Positions 1 through 12,789 of a DNA stretch of 64,000 bases are shown here, one piece after another. This stretch comes from Tachinus rufipes (Eukaryota; Arthropoda; Insecta; Coleoptera; Staphylinidae). Where the stretch lies: the NCBI GenBank assembly GCA_963932245.1, contig OZ010742.1:115553563-115617562 (forward strand). Direction: 5' to 3'. The notes under the pieces were generated by a model, which saw nothing but the letters and a program-made list of their open reading frames with translations, was not told where the DNA came from and searched no databases. The translations under genes were made by a program, and so were the position numbers. Numbering within the stretch: position 1 is the first letter of the stretch; every line of letters starts with the position of its first letter.

Positions 1-2045
1 AAAGATTTAGCTTCTGCGCATTCTGGTTTGTACTAGCCGTGTATTTGATGGACATGGTTCGGTACGCGCTCTTGCCACACGTATTTCTATATTTCTCTGT
101 ACCCCTTCTAACATTTTTTTGTACTTTGAAATTTGTGCACAATTGCTCCACGTGGGGGTTTTGTACAGTACAACAAAGTTGGCCACGTAGCTATAAGCCA
201 GTCTTCTGCCTGCTCTGGTTCTTCCACTATTAGGCAGCAGTCGCGCATGTATTGCTACCGTTTTTCCAGCCTTTTTGGTAGTCTCTGTAATGTGGGCGCC
301 CCTACTCTTACAAATACAGATTTGAGTGAGTTACGTCTGACCAGTACAACCGCATCAGTTTTGTGCGGGGCCAGTTCCAATCCTTTTGACAAAAAAACAC
401 ATTTCTACGCGGTTTGCGGCTTACTCAGCATTCTCTTCAATAGTTGCTTTGTACGGCCCGCACACCACCATAGCGAGATCATCCGCATATTCTACTAAAG
501 TAGTATCGTTAGGTATGACTTTTTAGAGCACCCCGTCGTAGTAGGTTTTCTATAACGTGGCGCCAAGAACTGAGCCCAGTGGTACCCCGCAGGTCATCTC
601 CAACTAAATCTGTCTGACAAGAAGCCGTATCTTGTCAGACAGATTTACCACTACCTCTATTTGCGTCTTCTCTAGTTTCATAATAATGCTCTTCCACGGA
701 GCCAAGTTGAAAGTATTTTTGACGTCTAGCGTCAACAACACTAAAAACTTATTTTTATTTTTGTTTTTTTTGCTATGCCCTTGACCATATAAATGGCGTC
801 TACGAGCTGCTCTCCGTAAAACTATACTACTCAGCGGACAGTCCGCCGGTTCTCAGTAGCTCTTCCAGCAGTTTCTTGTTTAAGATCAGTTCAAAGAGTT
901 TTTTCAAGCTATTTAAATTGCATAGTAGTCTGTAAACTGCTGCACCAATACCTTTGGCTAGTTTATCGATTAGAATTAATCTCGCCAGCTTCACTTTTCA
1001 AAAAATGAGCCTTTCTTTAACAGTGCGCTAAATGTCATTGCGCAAAACTCTGTGTTTTTTTGGCAAGTATTTTTTGCTACTTCCGGCGGTATTCTATCAG
1101 GCCTGCAGTTTTCCTCGTTTCAGCTACTTAACTGCTTGCTTTACCTTGTTGCAGGTGCACAAAGATATTTATGCATTGTTTATAGCTTTTTCCTGTAATT
1201 TGGTTTTGGTATGCTGTAGAAAATTTTTGTTCAGCGTAGGTCAGGTAAAGCTGCCTCCTTTGTTCAGTATTTACATTGAGTCTGGTAAGTGCCCGTTTTG
1301 CCTTCACACACGCTTTTCTTAATTCAGTAATATTGCTGTTTCACCAGTGCACTTGTTTGCGAGTGTTGCTGGAGCTTTTCCGAATAAGTGTCGTTACAGG
1401 CCTTGCAGACTGTTGCATTTTGTTTTTCATCAGTGTAGTTACGGTATCTTCTTTTTGCTGCCGTCGCAACCCTGATGCCAAATTCCTAGGTCCAATCGTA
1501 TTTCAGCTTGGTTTTGCCATCTCTATCACGTACCTTATTGTGGTCGCTGAGGTTCTCATCGTCTTTCCCAACTTTCCATTGTACCACTTGCCAGGTGATG
1601 TTCTGTGTTCACAGGGTGACTTGTATGTAAGAGCTGCTGCCGTTTCTCTCAAACGTAGAAGTGTTGCCTTTGTTCAAAACGCAGTTCTAACTCGCTAACC
1701 CATTCAGCCATTATGCTGCCTTTCTTGTTTTTTGTTGGAAAACCCTATAGTGCTGATTTTGCATTAAAATTACCGCCTATCACTTTTCCTTTGTTGTGGC
1801 GCCTTGTATCTCTGCCGAGTCTTGCTAAGAAGTTTTTAAACTGGCCGATTGTTATATTTGGGAAGATGTAGCAGGAGTAGACCACCGCCTTACAAAACCG
1901 TTTCCGTCTCCTTTCTCCGTGGTTGTAGTACCGGTGTAGGAGATGAAGATTGCCGCATCTTTATTAAATACCTGGATGCTATTTAACGTAAAAATACTAT
2001 ATAAATATACAATTTTTTTGCCTTTAAATACTATCGCAGTTTTCA
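1..2045 (-). mobile_element. R1-like non-LTR retrotransposon ORF2 remnant
   Basis: Read on the minus strand, this is an endonuclease-reverse transcriptase ORF2 broken by stops and frameshifts. From 5' to 3' I see APE endonuclease pieces near 2000-1860 (DAAIF, then VVYSCYIFP), the endonuclease block GGNFNAKSAL near 1790-1750, RPDRIPPEV near 1110-1080, the R1-style LDVKNTFNLAPW near 735-690, a box equivalent to GVPLGSVLG near 590-550, and the catalytic YADDLAMVV near 500-450. This is the normal R1 domain order. The 3' end lies outside the window. The product would nick target DNA and copy its own RNA. The clade call rests on these motifs; a related I/R1-group clade is possible. It is certainly not functional. 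Confidence 0.8.
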
Positions 2046-3188
2046 AAAATAATGTCGTAAATACACTATATCTATGACTACACTATACTTAAATTTTTTT
2101 GCAATACTGCATAAAAGATTAATTTTTATTATGCCAATCTTTTTCTACACATTGTTAACCAAAGACGCCGGCGTAATCGTTGTATGTAACTCTTTTGCAG
2201 GTTTTTCTTTAAAAAAATCATAATATTCTTTGTCGGAGTTTTCTTAAAACAATTGAAAGCTTTTTCCTCAACTACTCAAATTTTTTTGCTCCACTAAAAA
2301 ACCTATTGACCGGCCTACTGACCGCTGGACTAAAAAATGAATATTTGTGATATATACAGCAAATTAATCTGCACAAAACGATTACTACAAAAAACAATTG
2401 TTTGACAAGTTTACAGATGGTTTGAATTGCAATACAAAAATTAATTAAAAAAAATAACGTCGCCTTGGTCAAACAAATCTTTCATAAAGCATTTTTAAGT
2501 CTATTATCACAGCAACAGAGTTCTAACGTACTCGCCAAAACAAATCTGCTGTACAGTAACAATATTAAAAACTAATCTAAATTGTCAACGATAAACCATA
2601 AAAATAATAGTTAAACGCGTTAAACTTAGCATCAACAACAACTAAAATTAATTTTTTCTAACATCTATAGAATAAGATAATTTTACAAAGTAGATTTTAT
2701 AATAACTTGTATTCAAGACACTCTTGATGCAGTTTTCAAAATTATAGTACAAGTTTTTAAAAACTAAAGAATTTAATTTAGCCATTCAAGATCAAGACAT
2801 ACCAGTAGCAAATAAATGTAATGTTAAAGTAGACTCTTCTAAATGCTGAATGTGTAGGATGGGTCAAACATTAATTCAGGATATTATATCAGCATTTACT
2901 TGTTCCGACGTACTACACCGATTCTTATAATAATGTTTGTACAATCTAAATCAAAAGTTATTAGCCAACTTATACCATACTAGAAATATTACTCAAGTGA
3001 TTCTTTTTGCCTTTGATTATTGTTAAATATTTTTTTACATTTATCTATTCAGTATAGTTTGCAGTTTTATCATGCAGCGCTTTACTCAAACGTTTAAAAA
3101 TTATTAGAAAACACCACCAAAATTTGAGCTCAATTATGGGTGCTCACCGTTTGTTCATCAGAGGAATCAGTAGCCGTCACCGATATTC
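2046..3188. other. AT-rich stretch, no gene recognised
   Basis: No coding motif, RNA gene or clear repeat was recognised. The R1-like endonuclease N-terminus may continue a little into the left edge, but I cannot align it. Short open frames here have no recognisable composition or motif. Confidence 0.5.
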
Positions 3189-3560
3189 TTATGCCCGTAC
3201 TAATAGTCAGAGATTAAATCTTGAATTCATGAATCCAAGATTCATTTTGTTAATCATTGATTGGCTCTAATCCAATTCACGGATACCGTGATGGTAAATA
3301 TAATTGCGATCGGCCAATGTAATTTATTACCAAACGTCAGAATTAATATATGACACACTAATAAACGATCTTGGGTAGACCTAAGATTATTTGAATCTAG
3401 GATTATATTAATGGTTGCTTAGTTTTCAATTGGATCCGAGAATTAAGCAAGAAATGCATTAGTCGATCGCGACTAATGATATCCGTGAATTGACTTAGAG
3501 CCAATCAAAAATTAGCAAAATGAATCTTGGATTAATCTCCAACTATTAGTACGGGCATAA
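3189..3560. mobile_element. MITE-like element with about 100-bp terminal inverted repeats
   Basis: The left end (from TTATGCCCGTACTAATAG at 3189) and the reverse complement of the right end (to CTATTAGTACGGGCATAA at 3560) match over roughly 100 bp with a few indels. Shared blocks include CCAAGATTCATTTTG, GATTGGCTCTAA and CAATTCACGGATA. The middle (about 3292-3459) has no coding capacity. Short length, long inverted ends and no ORF are what a non-autonomous foldback or MITE looks like. The outermost bases TTA...TAA are palindromic, so a target duplication cannot be told apart from the repeat itself. The transposase superfamily is not determined. Confidence 0.8.
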
Positions 3561-4249
3561 AAAGATTATACGTTGGATTGTAAAAAAGTTTAAACGTGAG
3601 TTCACTCTACTCATCAAAAGCCACCAACAAAATATTGAAGAGTAAAAGAGAAAAGTAAAGAAAATATTGCTGATGCAGCAATTTGTCTGTAATCCACATT
3701 TTCAAAAACTGGGGCTTTCAAAAAAGTCAATTTAGCAAATTTTGGAAAAAGATTGAAAGCCAAAGAATCGCTGATTGCGTAGTGAGTTTACTGATTAAGC
3801 CGTAGAGCAGTTGGAAAATGATATTTATTTTAGCAAAAAAATGATCTTTTCAAACAAAGCCCAGTTTTGCCTGAATAGTTTTGTAAATTAACCAAATTGC
3901 CGTTATTAGTGCAAAATCAATCCACAAATGTTGCATCAAAATTTTATACTTTAGTATGCTAATTTATTATATTTTTATTATAAGACTAGTTTTGGTTTTA
4001 GGTTTGGTGTTCTGAATGTGCGTCCAAACTTTTGGTACCATTCTGAAAGATACTGTAATATTTTATCAGTTATACAACATCCACCAGAACGTGTGTGTGG
4101 TAAGTACAAGAACACTTAATATAATATAATAACTGATGATGGTTTAACTGTCAAAACTAATCATACAAAAAAACACCTTTACAAATTTTATAACCAACAA
4201 ACAAAAAGACCACAATCAACCAGATGTTGTAGTTTGGAATATATAGCAA
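3561..4249. other. AT-rich spacer
   Basis: Spacer between the MITE and an R1-like remnant. I see no coding motif, RNA gene or obvious repeat. Confidence 0.45.
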
Positions 4250-5770
4250 AAAAGGTTAGGCAATTTTATGATCTCTTTTATCTCTTTCATTATAGTAACT
4301 GTTTCTTATTTTCTTCTTTTTCTTCTTCTTCCTTTTTTTCTTCTTCTTCTTTGACTTTTTCTGGTTCATCTACCTGTTCTCCTCTAAAAAACAATTTTTT
4401 AATTATGACTTTTCCTTTGTCTTCTTTTAGGTAGACTCCCTTTGACTTTTCTCTCAGTTTGTTAATCACTATTTTGTACGGCTTTCTCCAAGGATCTTAT
4501 TTCTATCCAGCATCTTCTTCTGCTATTCCTAATTGCCTTTCTTAAGTTTTTTCTGTCGTTTTTAGGTTTTTCCTCCGTTACCTCTGTATTTTCTCTTCTT
4601 TTTCTTTGTATTTTGACTTTCTTTCCTGTTTGCATTGTTTTTTTGCAATCTTTTATTTCCTCGCACCACCAGTATGATCCTTTTTGACCTTTTTCTCTGT
4701 ACCTGAGAATTGCTTTATCCACCGCTTTTCTCAACTTTTCTAAATATCTTTTGCATCTCTTCTTTATGTCTTAGTTTTGTGTCAGTTCTTCTATTTCCAT
4801 TTCTTTTTATGTTTTTTTTGTTCATACTTCTTACGTTCTACCTTCTTTTGTGAGCTCCTCTTTTTCATTCTTCTTTGTATTATATTGTATATGTTTGTTT
4901 AATCTCAGTGATTCCTCTTCTCTCACAGTTCATTTATTCACTATATCTGTCAATTTCCATGTTGTTATGGTAATGTCAATATGTAATTTTAAGCTTTCTC
5001 TTACAAACGTCGGTTTGTATCCTTTGTTGCAAATGGTAAAGTTTAACCTCGCTATCATCTTCTCTAAAAAGTTTCTTCTTAAATTGCTCTTGTATCTTCC
5101 CCATCTCGGTGATTTTTCATTAAAATTTTCTTCTACTATGAGTTTTTTGCTTTTCTGTTTTCTTAAACTGCTTTCTAATTCTTCTATTCAGTCCGCAGTT
5201 TAGACTAACATAACAGCTGTATACTGTTTTACTTCTTACTTTAACCCACACTATTCCCTCTTTTGGTGTTCCTCATATTTCCACTTTGTCCCTAAGTTTT
5301 CCCCTAGCTAAAATAGCCGAATTTGTTTTATTGTTTTTTATCCACTTACTATTTAATTTGTTTTTATTTGGTTTACTTACTATTACTAGGTCTATTTCCT
5401 CTCTTTCTCTCTGCTGTTCCTATCAGTATGCTTCTTTTCCTCTTCCTATGTTTGTTGGCATAAACTTGAACATTTTGGTTTGTTATCTGCTCTTTGTGTT
5501 GTTTCTTGTTATTGGGGTTGTTGTCCTCTATATTTTTCCTTGTTTTTTTCGTTTTTTTTTTTTTGTAGCCGGACATCTTTTTTCTCCCGTTATATGTCCT
5601 ATCGTTTTGCATTCTATTCAGTATTCTCTGTTTATAGCAATGACCTATCTTCTCCTTTGCATTCTGCCGCTACATGTCCTTTCATACAGAATTTGTATAA
5701 GTTTTTCTCTACTCTGCATCTTATAAGTCCTATGTTTATTCTTCCTTCTTTATCTGTTCTGCTATGACAG
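4250..5770 (-). mobile_element. R1-like non-LTR remnant: zinc knuckles, endonuclease, linker
   Basis: Minus strand. Near 5700-5575 there are two degraded CCHC zinc knuckles typical of the end of R1-type ORF1 (CMKGHVAAEC, then CKTIGHITGEKRCP). Next comes the ORF2 endonuclease start near 5485-5385 (KFMPTNIGRGKEAY, then EIDLVIVSKPN) and its end near 5060-4900 (NKGYKPTFVRES, then HIDITITTWKL). The basic linker at 4734-4462 (SYWWCEEIKDC, RRCWIEIRSL) and IVINKLREKSKGVYL near 4460 lead towards a reverse transcriptase that is missing. A GAA-rich stretch near 4290-4380 ends the readable part. The ORF1-ORF2 order supports R1-group assignment. Many frame breaks make it dead. Confidence 0.75.
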
Positions 5771-8700
5771 ATAACACTAAAAATTAAAAACTTTTTGTGC
5801 CAACTTATAATAAAAGAAACATGACATAATAAAAAACTTAAAATTAAACTTAGCTGATTTGATGTGACAATGTAGAAGGAAACCTTAAAAAAAAAACAAC
5901 TACTGTCACCTATAACATGTAATGTAACTTACATCACGGTGTTGAAGGTCAACTTTGTAGAATGAGACTAAAGTTGACGTCACTTAATTAGTTTTGTAAT
6001 AAAAGCGTAGATACTGACAGGTGAATAATTTAGTACGATAATCACGTAGTACTCTTTGCGCTAAAAAGAATATTTTTTTATTAAAAAGTGGGTGTCTTAG
6101 GAAGATATTTATAGTCAAATCTCAATCTCAAACTCAAATCGTGCTTACAAAAGTTTGCGTTCAGATAAACTTAGGTTTTGTAAACTATTTTATGTTTCTA
6201 ATTTTATTGTTTTCTCAAAACATTTGCTAACATTTTTGGTTCTAAAAAAAATACATATAGTTTATTTAGCTTTAACCTGTCAACCTATCCAAAGTAGGTA
6301 AAACCAAAAACTATAACTTTTATCACAAAATTTCCATCAAATAATACTATTTTGCGTTGATTGGTTATACTTTTAAAACAATAACGGAGACTTAACTTTG
6401 AATTGTTCTAACTGCTGCGACAATTTCAAGATGATTGTACCTGTAGTTTTAAAGATATAAGATTTTATTTTATTTAATAAACAGTTTAGAAGGAAAGACA
6501 TTTTTTACAGTATATTTTTTTTAAAACAAGTTTGAAATACTTTTTAGCCTAACATTAATATTGGAAAATTTGTTTGTACATGCATTGCATCTCACAAAAA
6601 AACAGACACAATTTATCTAACCACAAATACCCAAACACATGTTCTCAACAGTGCATTGATCAACTGATGAATTGTCAAAGGCCTTCTTTAATACGTATTT
6701 AATCCGCATGCTATAAAAAATGCATCTAAGCTAGTATTTTTCTAAATATCAATGATTTAAAGTATTGATAAAAATAGTTATTTTTGTTCTTTGGGTTATC
6801 GACAAAATAAGATTAATATAAATAATTCATATCAAGCATCAATTTTTTTTATGATTTTACGAAAACATGCACCGTGCAATTTATAAAAATCAACAAAAAA
6901 TATTCCGCGACACCCTGTACAGCATTTATATAAAAGACCAAATAGATAAGGTAGTAAAATTTAAAGGAATTTGAAAGTTCAACAGTTATCCAAGATAAAG
7001 GAACTGCAAAAATAATTAAGTTATCCGGTCTAAATATTTTAATAATTTTTATTATAAATAATATATAATGATTAATAAATTTTGTAAATTAAAATAAACT
7101 GCAGATATTAAATTTTATAATGATGAAAACGATGACTCAAGTGTTTACCACAAATAATTTACTGTTATAAATATTGCTAAAATATATATATCAATACCAA
7201 TAAAAGTTCACGACTTTTGAGAGCCATTGTCAAGTGAAATTGGTCATCGTTTTATTACATCATTATTTTGGATTACCACAGTCTCAACCATAGATATTAT
7301 AATAGAAGAAAAGTATTTAGAATAATAATTGCACTTCCAGAAAGTTACTTTCATCTTCTCATTTATTAATATAATGTCTCTGTAATTCCCCACACAATTA
7401 AAATAAAAAGATGTATAAATAGACCACACAATTCCACTAATTAAATGACAGGTAATTTCTAGTTATAAAGAAAAGATAAAATAATGTCTACTTAATTATA
7501 CCGTGCTTCTATGCCATCCTCGATAATTATGATGAATATTATAGTGGTGGAAGACGAAAGAGAAGAAAAAAACTGCGGCCCATTTATTCATGTGAAAAAT
7601 GCTTTGATGGAAATTCTTTGATAAAAACAATCCGCAGACAAATTAATGGTGTTTGAAAGTATAGGTCCGTGATTTATACCTGGCATAAATCATATGGAAA
7701 AAGGTATACCTTTGCTACTAACAAGAAAAAAATATATATGCAAATTAAAAAATTGTAACAGTTTTAAAATAGTAATCAGAAGTTTTACTAGTGAAATCAT
7801 TATTGGATTCTTTATCTAGTGCCATGCATAAATGTTTTATGTGGAAAATTTGCATATGCAAATTTCTAGTTTAATACTATTCCTAAATTCTGTGAAATGT
7901 ATACATTTGTGAATAATATTAAATTAGACAAATTGCTTAAGATGGAAATTTAATATAATATTGCACAACTATTAATTTAACCGGATGTTAAGAAAGTTGT
8001 AGAACTAATTAATAGTAAAATGCAAAATTATGTATAGGTGCTTTTGCATTAAATATTAATAGTAAGCAGTTTTGTTGATATTGGCAAGCGAAAGGTTATG
8101 AAATTAAATTTTAGAAATCAATAAATCACATTCATATTGAATAAAAAATTTAAAACCTACTTTCTTCAATGAAACAAATTTTACAACTGCACCATTTAAT
8201 TTGTTGAGTTTTTAACTGAATAGGAATCGTTTTGGACATCAATCCGCTTGTCACGCCAAAATGTTGCTTCAGATAGATTTTGTACTTTCTGTCGGCAAAG
8301 CGTTAAAGCCATCTATTTTAATAAGAAATTTAAATATTATAACAAGTTTTGACTCACACAGAATAATATTATTTTTTATTTGTAATTTTTTTTTTTGTAT
8401 TTGTATTAATAGATTTTTGTTCTTATTAAATAGAATTTACTATAACTATCAATAAATCGTAATAAACTTATTTTTCTAAATATTATTCTGCAAGTGAAAT
8501 GTTTGCAAAATAATATGAACTCAAAATAATATTTATAATCCCCAATCGATTTCGCAGACAAAGTTTTATTATAAGCAAAATCCAATTATAAATGAACCTA
8601 AACAAATCGAACCAATCGATCGTGATACAGACTAAACACGCGTTATGAATATTTATAAAACGCTTTATTTATATATTTTTTTATTGTAATATCAAATGAT

Positions 8701-9949
8701 TTATATTCCCAGCCGGCCATTAAAATCGCATTCTGACTTTACGCAGAGTTAATTTATTTAACGATAGGCAAAACACACTGGACCTCCATTTATTTTTGCC
8801 TCCCCCATAACTTTGTTGTGGCGTAGAATTTTTTCTGTAATAAATTCATTTTCTAATAAAAAAATGGAGAGCTAGTACGGCCCCACCAGCAATAAACCAT
8901 ACGAGGTTTGATGTACATAATTTAATAAAATATCTAATTTATATTCAAATTACGTAGGCGCTGTATACTTTTTTATGGCCGCGACTGAGATAACTGATAA
9001 CGGGTTGCGAGTTATAATCCGCCCCCGTCACGGTATTTCCGAACAAAGTTTATAATAAGAAATTCATTGACAAATTAAAGCTTGAATGTTTTATAATTTA
9101 GTAACAAGAACAAATTTATATTGTGTACAATGCCATTAAATAGGATAAATAAAAATCGACAAAGTAATTCTATTAGCTCGGAACGGTACAAAACGGCTTC
9201 ATCTCATTTCCCAGTTTCCTTATCAATGGATAAGATTAAATGGGTCTCGGTTATCTAGCTAATTGAAAGTGGATTTGATAGAAACGGTACAAACAAATTT
9301 GATAAAAGAAAAAAAATAATCAATGCCTCATTTCTCACACCTTGGTATTATAAATTTAGAAATTAATTGTAGTTACACTAGGCCTAATTAGAATTAAATT
9401 AGTTTTATTTTTTCCGATTCAATTTATAAGCCGTTAAATTAATCAACGCTCTATGTACACATGTTGTGGGATAATTTATTGTTAATTAAGCTTTTCGTTG
9501 TAGATTCTATTTGAGGAGGGTACATATTATTGCACCCTCTCTTCTCGTGTAATGTATTGCCGCGTTTCAGTATCAGGAAAGTGTTTCGAATAAAGGGGGA
9601 CACGGCTTGATAACGTTATCTATTTAGTGCAGAGATTTAGAAGGATGCACCCATCGTACGAATGCAACGTGGAGAAGATAAGGCCATCCAACTTGATTTA
9701 AGACGGTGATCCTCCTAGCACGAAACTACTGTAAGTTTGGATAATTAGAAATTCCACGTTTTATTATTAGAATCTGACAGTTACTTATAATAGTCATTAT
9801 TTATTTAAAATTAAATAAAGTGTATTATTTAGTTTTATTTATTACAATTTTTCTTATTATTATATCTGTTTGTGTCACGGTATGCACCGATATGTCACAT
9901 CATGTTTAACTTTAAAAAAATGTAATGTTCTTATTTATTTGTTTTTTAT
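5771..9949. other. Long AT-rich region without recognised genes
   Basis: No transposon protein motif could be read in any frame over about 4 kb, which is unusual in this window. The part from about 8500 to 9720 is less A/T-homopolymeric than its surroundings and has no obvious repeat structure, which would suit single-copy intronic or intergenic DNA. A short hairpin-capable motif (GTCAACTTT ... AAAGTTGAC) lies near 5949-5978. No RNA gene was recognised. Confidence 0.5.
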
Positions 9950-12450
9950 TACTGGAGGGTGAAGGGGTTTTACCATTATTAAGCGCAGATGCAGTCTTTT
10001 TAGTTGCGCAATGTGTACTTTCTTATTTCAAAAGTATTTTTAGTATCGGTCAGGTCAGGATTTAACAACATTTCAAGAGCCTCTTGCTCGTAATGCTTAG
10101 TATTAAGGTCTATGTATCAGCTGCGCACAATTTTTTTTCAACCCTTATTTGTCTACTCCTGGATAAGCCTCTTCCAAATTTCTCCTTACTTAGGCAGTTT
10201 GTATCCAGTTTTTTCTGCGACTTCCTGGATGTCGTCTCTCCGTCTTCTCGGGGCTTTTCCCACGCTTCTTTTTGTGTCCCTTGAGCGCCATAGCGCCAAT
10301 CTATTTGTTCATCTGGTATGGCCCTACCTTGCTACTTGCCAGCCTATCTTCATTTTAGTTGAACTATTCTCTTAAGAATGTTGGTTGTCTGGTTCCTTCT
10401 TTAAATTTCTTTGTTTCTGATTCGGTCTCTGATGCATATTAGTAGTTAATTTGCTGTTTTGCTTGTTTTTGCCATGGCTTCAAAACCGTAAGTGAGCACT
10501 GGTAGAATACACGCCTAGTAAACTTTCCTTTTTAGGTTAATAAAAAAATTCGCGTGATTTGAGTATGAATTCCAGTTTCTCAAACGCTCCCGCATTGACC
10601 TATCTTCCTTGCTATTTTGGTAGTTTGGTTTTATTTACCTGCCTGGATTTTATGGACTAGTAGATGTATTTGTATGTATTTATAAGGTCTCAAGTACTTC
10701 GTTTTTGATGGTCACCTGAGTGTTCTTGGAGGTCATTATTTTTGTTTTATTGAGGTTTATCCGTAGTCATTATCTATGCTTGGTGGAGTTAATGTAACAT
10801 GGTCTTTAGTTTATTGGTTGAGTTGTTAATAATTTTAATTTTTTTTTGGTACCAGTTTATGCTTTTAAACACTTCTTCTAACGCAGTTTTAAAGAGATCG
10901 TGTCCTCTTGGCGTACTCCTCTTCCTATTGTTTTTACGTCTTGGTATTTTTATTGATTTTAACGAGTATAGATGCATTTTTGTAGATATACTTAATGAGG
11001 TTTGAGTACCTGAAATTGATTTTTGATTTGTGAAAAACTTTCAGAATTGCCTACTTTTCTATAAAGTCAAATACTTTTAAGTAGTCAACAAAAGCAATGT
11101 GTAATAGTATATTATATTTATTACTTTTTTCTATGAAGGTCTTCAGTGTTTGCAGGTGATCGGTGGTACTAAATCCCTTTCAAAACCCAGCCTACTCGAC
11201 TGGTTAGTGAAAGTCTAATTTAAGTTCTAGTCTATTTGTTATTATTTTTGTAAAGATTTTATATAAGAGTAGTAATAAGCTTATAAGGCGGTAGTTCGCA
11301 ATGTTGTTTCTGTCTCCTTTTTAGTGTAAAATAATGACCTCTTCTGTTAAACATTTAATTAGCAACATTCTTACACTTTCTTGTAAGTCTTCACCATCTA
11401 TTTTCAACATTTTGCTTGTTATCTGATCTTTGCCTGCACATTTTCTGCGGTATATTTTGAAGATTTCTTCTAACCTTGTATTTTGTATTTTCAATTCCTT
11501 ATGTTAATAGTACTGGGTAGTGGTGCTATATAGAGTTTTGTAGAAATCCTAAATCACCATTTTGATTTCTTCTCTGCTAACAGTGCAATTTGCCAACCCT
11601 TTCCTTTTGTTTTGCGCATATTATTTTGATGCTACTTGTATGCTGGTCGTTATGTTTTCAGTGAGTTCATCTATACCCATTTTTTCAAGTGATTTCTTTT
11701 TTCTTGTTTCTTACTGAGTATTCATTAGAACTGGTTTTTATTCATGCTCAGCGTTTCAATTGTTGGGTATTTTTGTTTCTTTACTAGTTTCTTTCTCTCA
11801 TATCTTGTGTTGATGTTAATAGATGCTCTGATTACTCTGTGGTCGCTATTAAAATTAAACCGGTTCAATACTTCTTGGCAGATGCCTCTTCTGTTTGTAA
11901 ATAATATAGTCTATTTCATTTTTCACCTTGTTATTTGGGGAAGAATGTGTTTATGCAGAATAAATTTTTGTTCTTGCAATAATTGAATAGTGTTTCTCTT
12001 TTGGTGTTATTTTTTCCCAATCCAAACCTACCTATGTTTGGACTATTTTCGTCTGTGTTTCGGCCCACTTTTGCGTTGAAGTTTCCCAATACTATCACAA
12101 GTTTTGCGTTTTCTGTTAGTCTTGTTATCGTTATGTTTTCGTACAATCGCTATACTTCTTTGTTCCCTGCTGTACTGGTTGGAGCGTATACTAAAGTCGT
12201 AACAGTATATAGATAACTCGGAGTGATATAGCCTGCCTAAGTAGTAGTCGCTTTCTTTGTTATTTTGGTATAACAAGTGTCCCGTTTTTAGAGAAGTAAC
12301 CTTTTTTTCAGTCTGGTTTCACTTAGGCCTAGGATATTCCATCATATTATGTGTTGTAGCTTTTCTAGTCTTTCTAGGTGTTCCTCTAGACTCATCGTTC
12401 AAATGTTATAAGTGGCAATTCTGAATGTTTGGTTTGCTTGTTTTTGTTTA
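9950..12450 (-). mobile_element. RTE-clade non-LTR retrotransposon, decayed, near full ORF2
   Basis: Minus strand. The endonuclease begins near 12430 (RIATYNI, then GLSETRL) and continues through LGNFNAKVGRN and FGLGKNNTKRETLFNYC (12146-11931). The reverse transcriptase has CAGKDQITSKML near 11440, the palm block GDRNNIANYRLISLL near 11320, KGFSTTDHLQTLKTFIEK near 11150, the first catalytic box AFVDYLKVFD near 11090, and TPRGHDLFKTALEEVFKSI near 10900. The second catalytic FADD box is not readable. C-terminal VLTYGFEAMAKT (near 10480) and RRRRDDIQEVAEKTGYK (near 10220) complete the RTE order. Numerous stops are present. Related to the endonuclease-RT proteins often mislabelled as craniofacial development protein 2-like in insects. 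Confidence 0.88.
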
Positions 12451-12789
12451 GGTCTCGTTTTAATCAAACATTTGCCTCCCCCAAAATCCCTGAGGCTGAC
12501 TGATGAGTCAGTGCAAGATTCTGAACTATTGGCTCTAACTGCCTACGGTATTTTATTTATGATCGACATTTCATGAATGGAAGGTTTATAGCAGTTTAAA
12601 ACGCTTCTCAAGCAATTTGGCAAGTTCTCGCAGTAACACGACCAGTATATCAGTCTTGCTCGTGAAAGTCTAAACTTGTAAACCGGTCCGAGGTTCTTTC
12701 CCTTATGCCTTACGGTGGTAGATGCTGCCCACCATCAGTGGTATGCTTATTTACTGGCAACATTACTTGCCATGTCACGGTTCTTTCAT
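12451..12789. other. Spacer, probably leader of the adjacent RTE copy
   Basis: Lies immediately 5' (on the minus strand) of the RTE endonuclease and 3' of the next RTE fragment. Base composition is more balanced than in the flanks. No coding motif is seen. Placement suggests an RTE 5' untranslated region, but nothing else confirms it. Confidence 0.35.

Noticed and set aside
39..498. Plus-strand ORFs at the left edge
   Set aside because: They are antisense shadows of an R1-like RT, whose YADD and GVPLGSVLG motifs read on the minus strand.
4234..5767. Several long hydrophobic plus-strand ORFs
   Set aside because: T-rich strand of an A-rich minus-strand retrotransposon coding region. Phe/Ser/Leu-rich frames arise automatically opposite Lys/Arg-rich protein.
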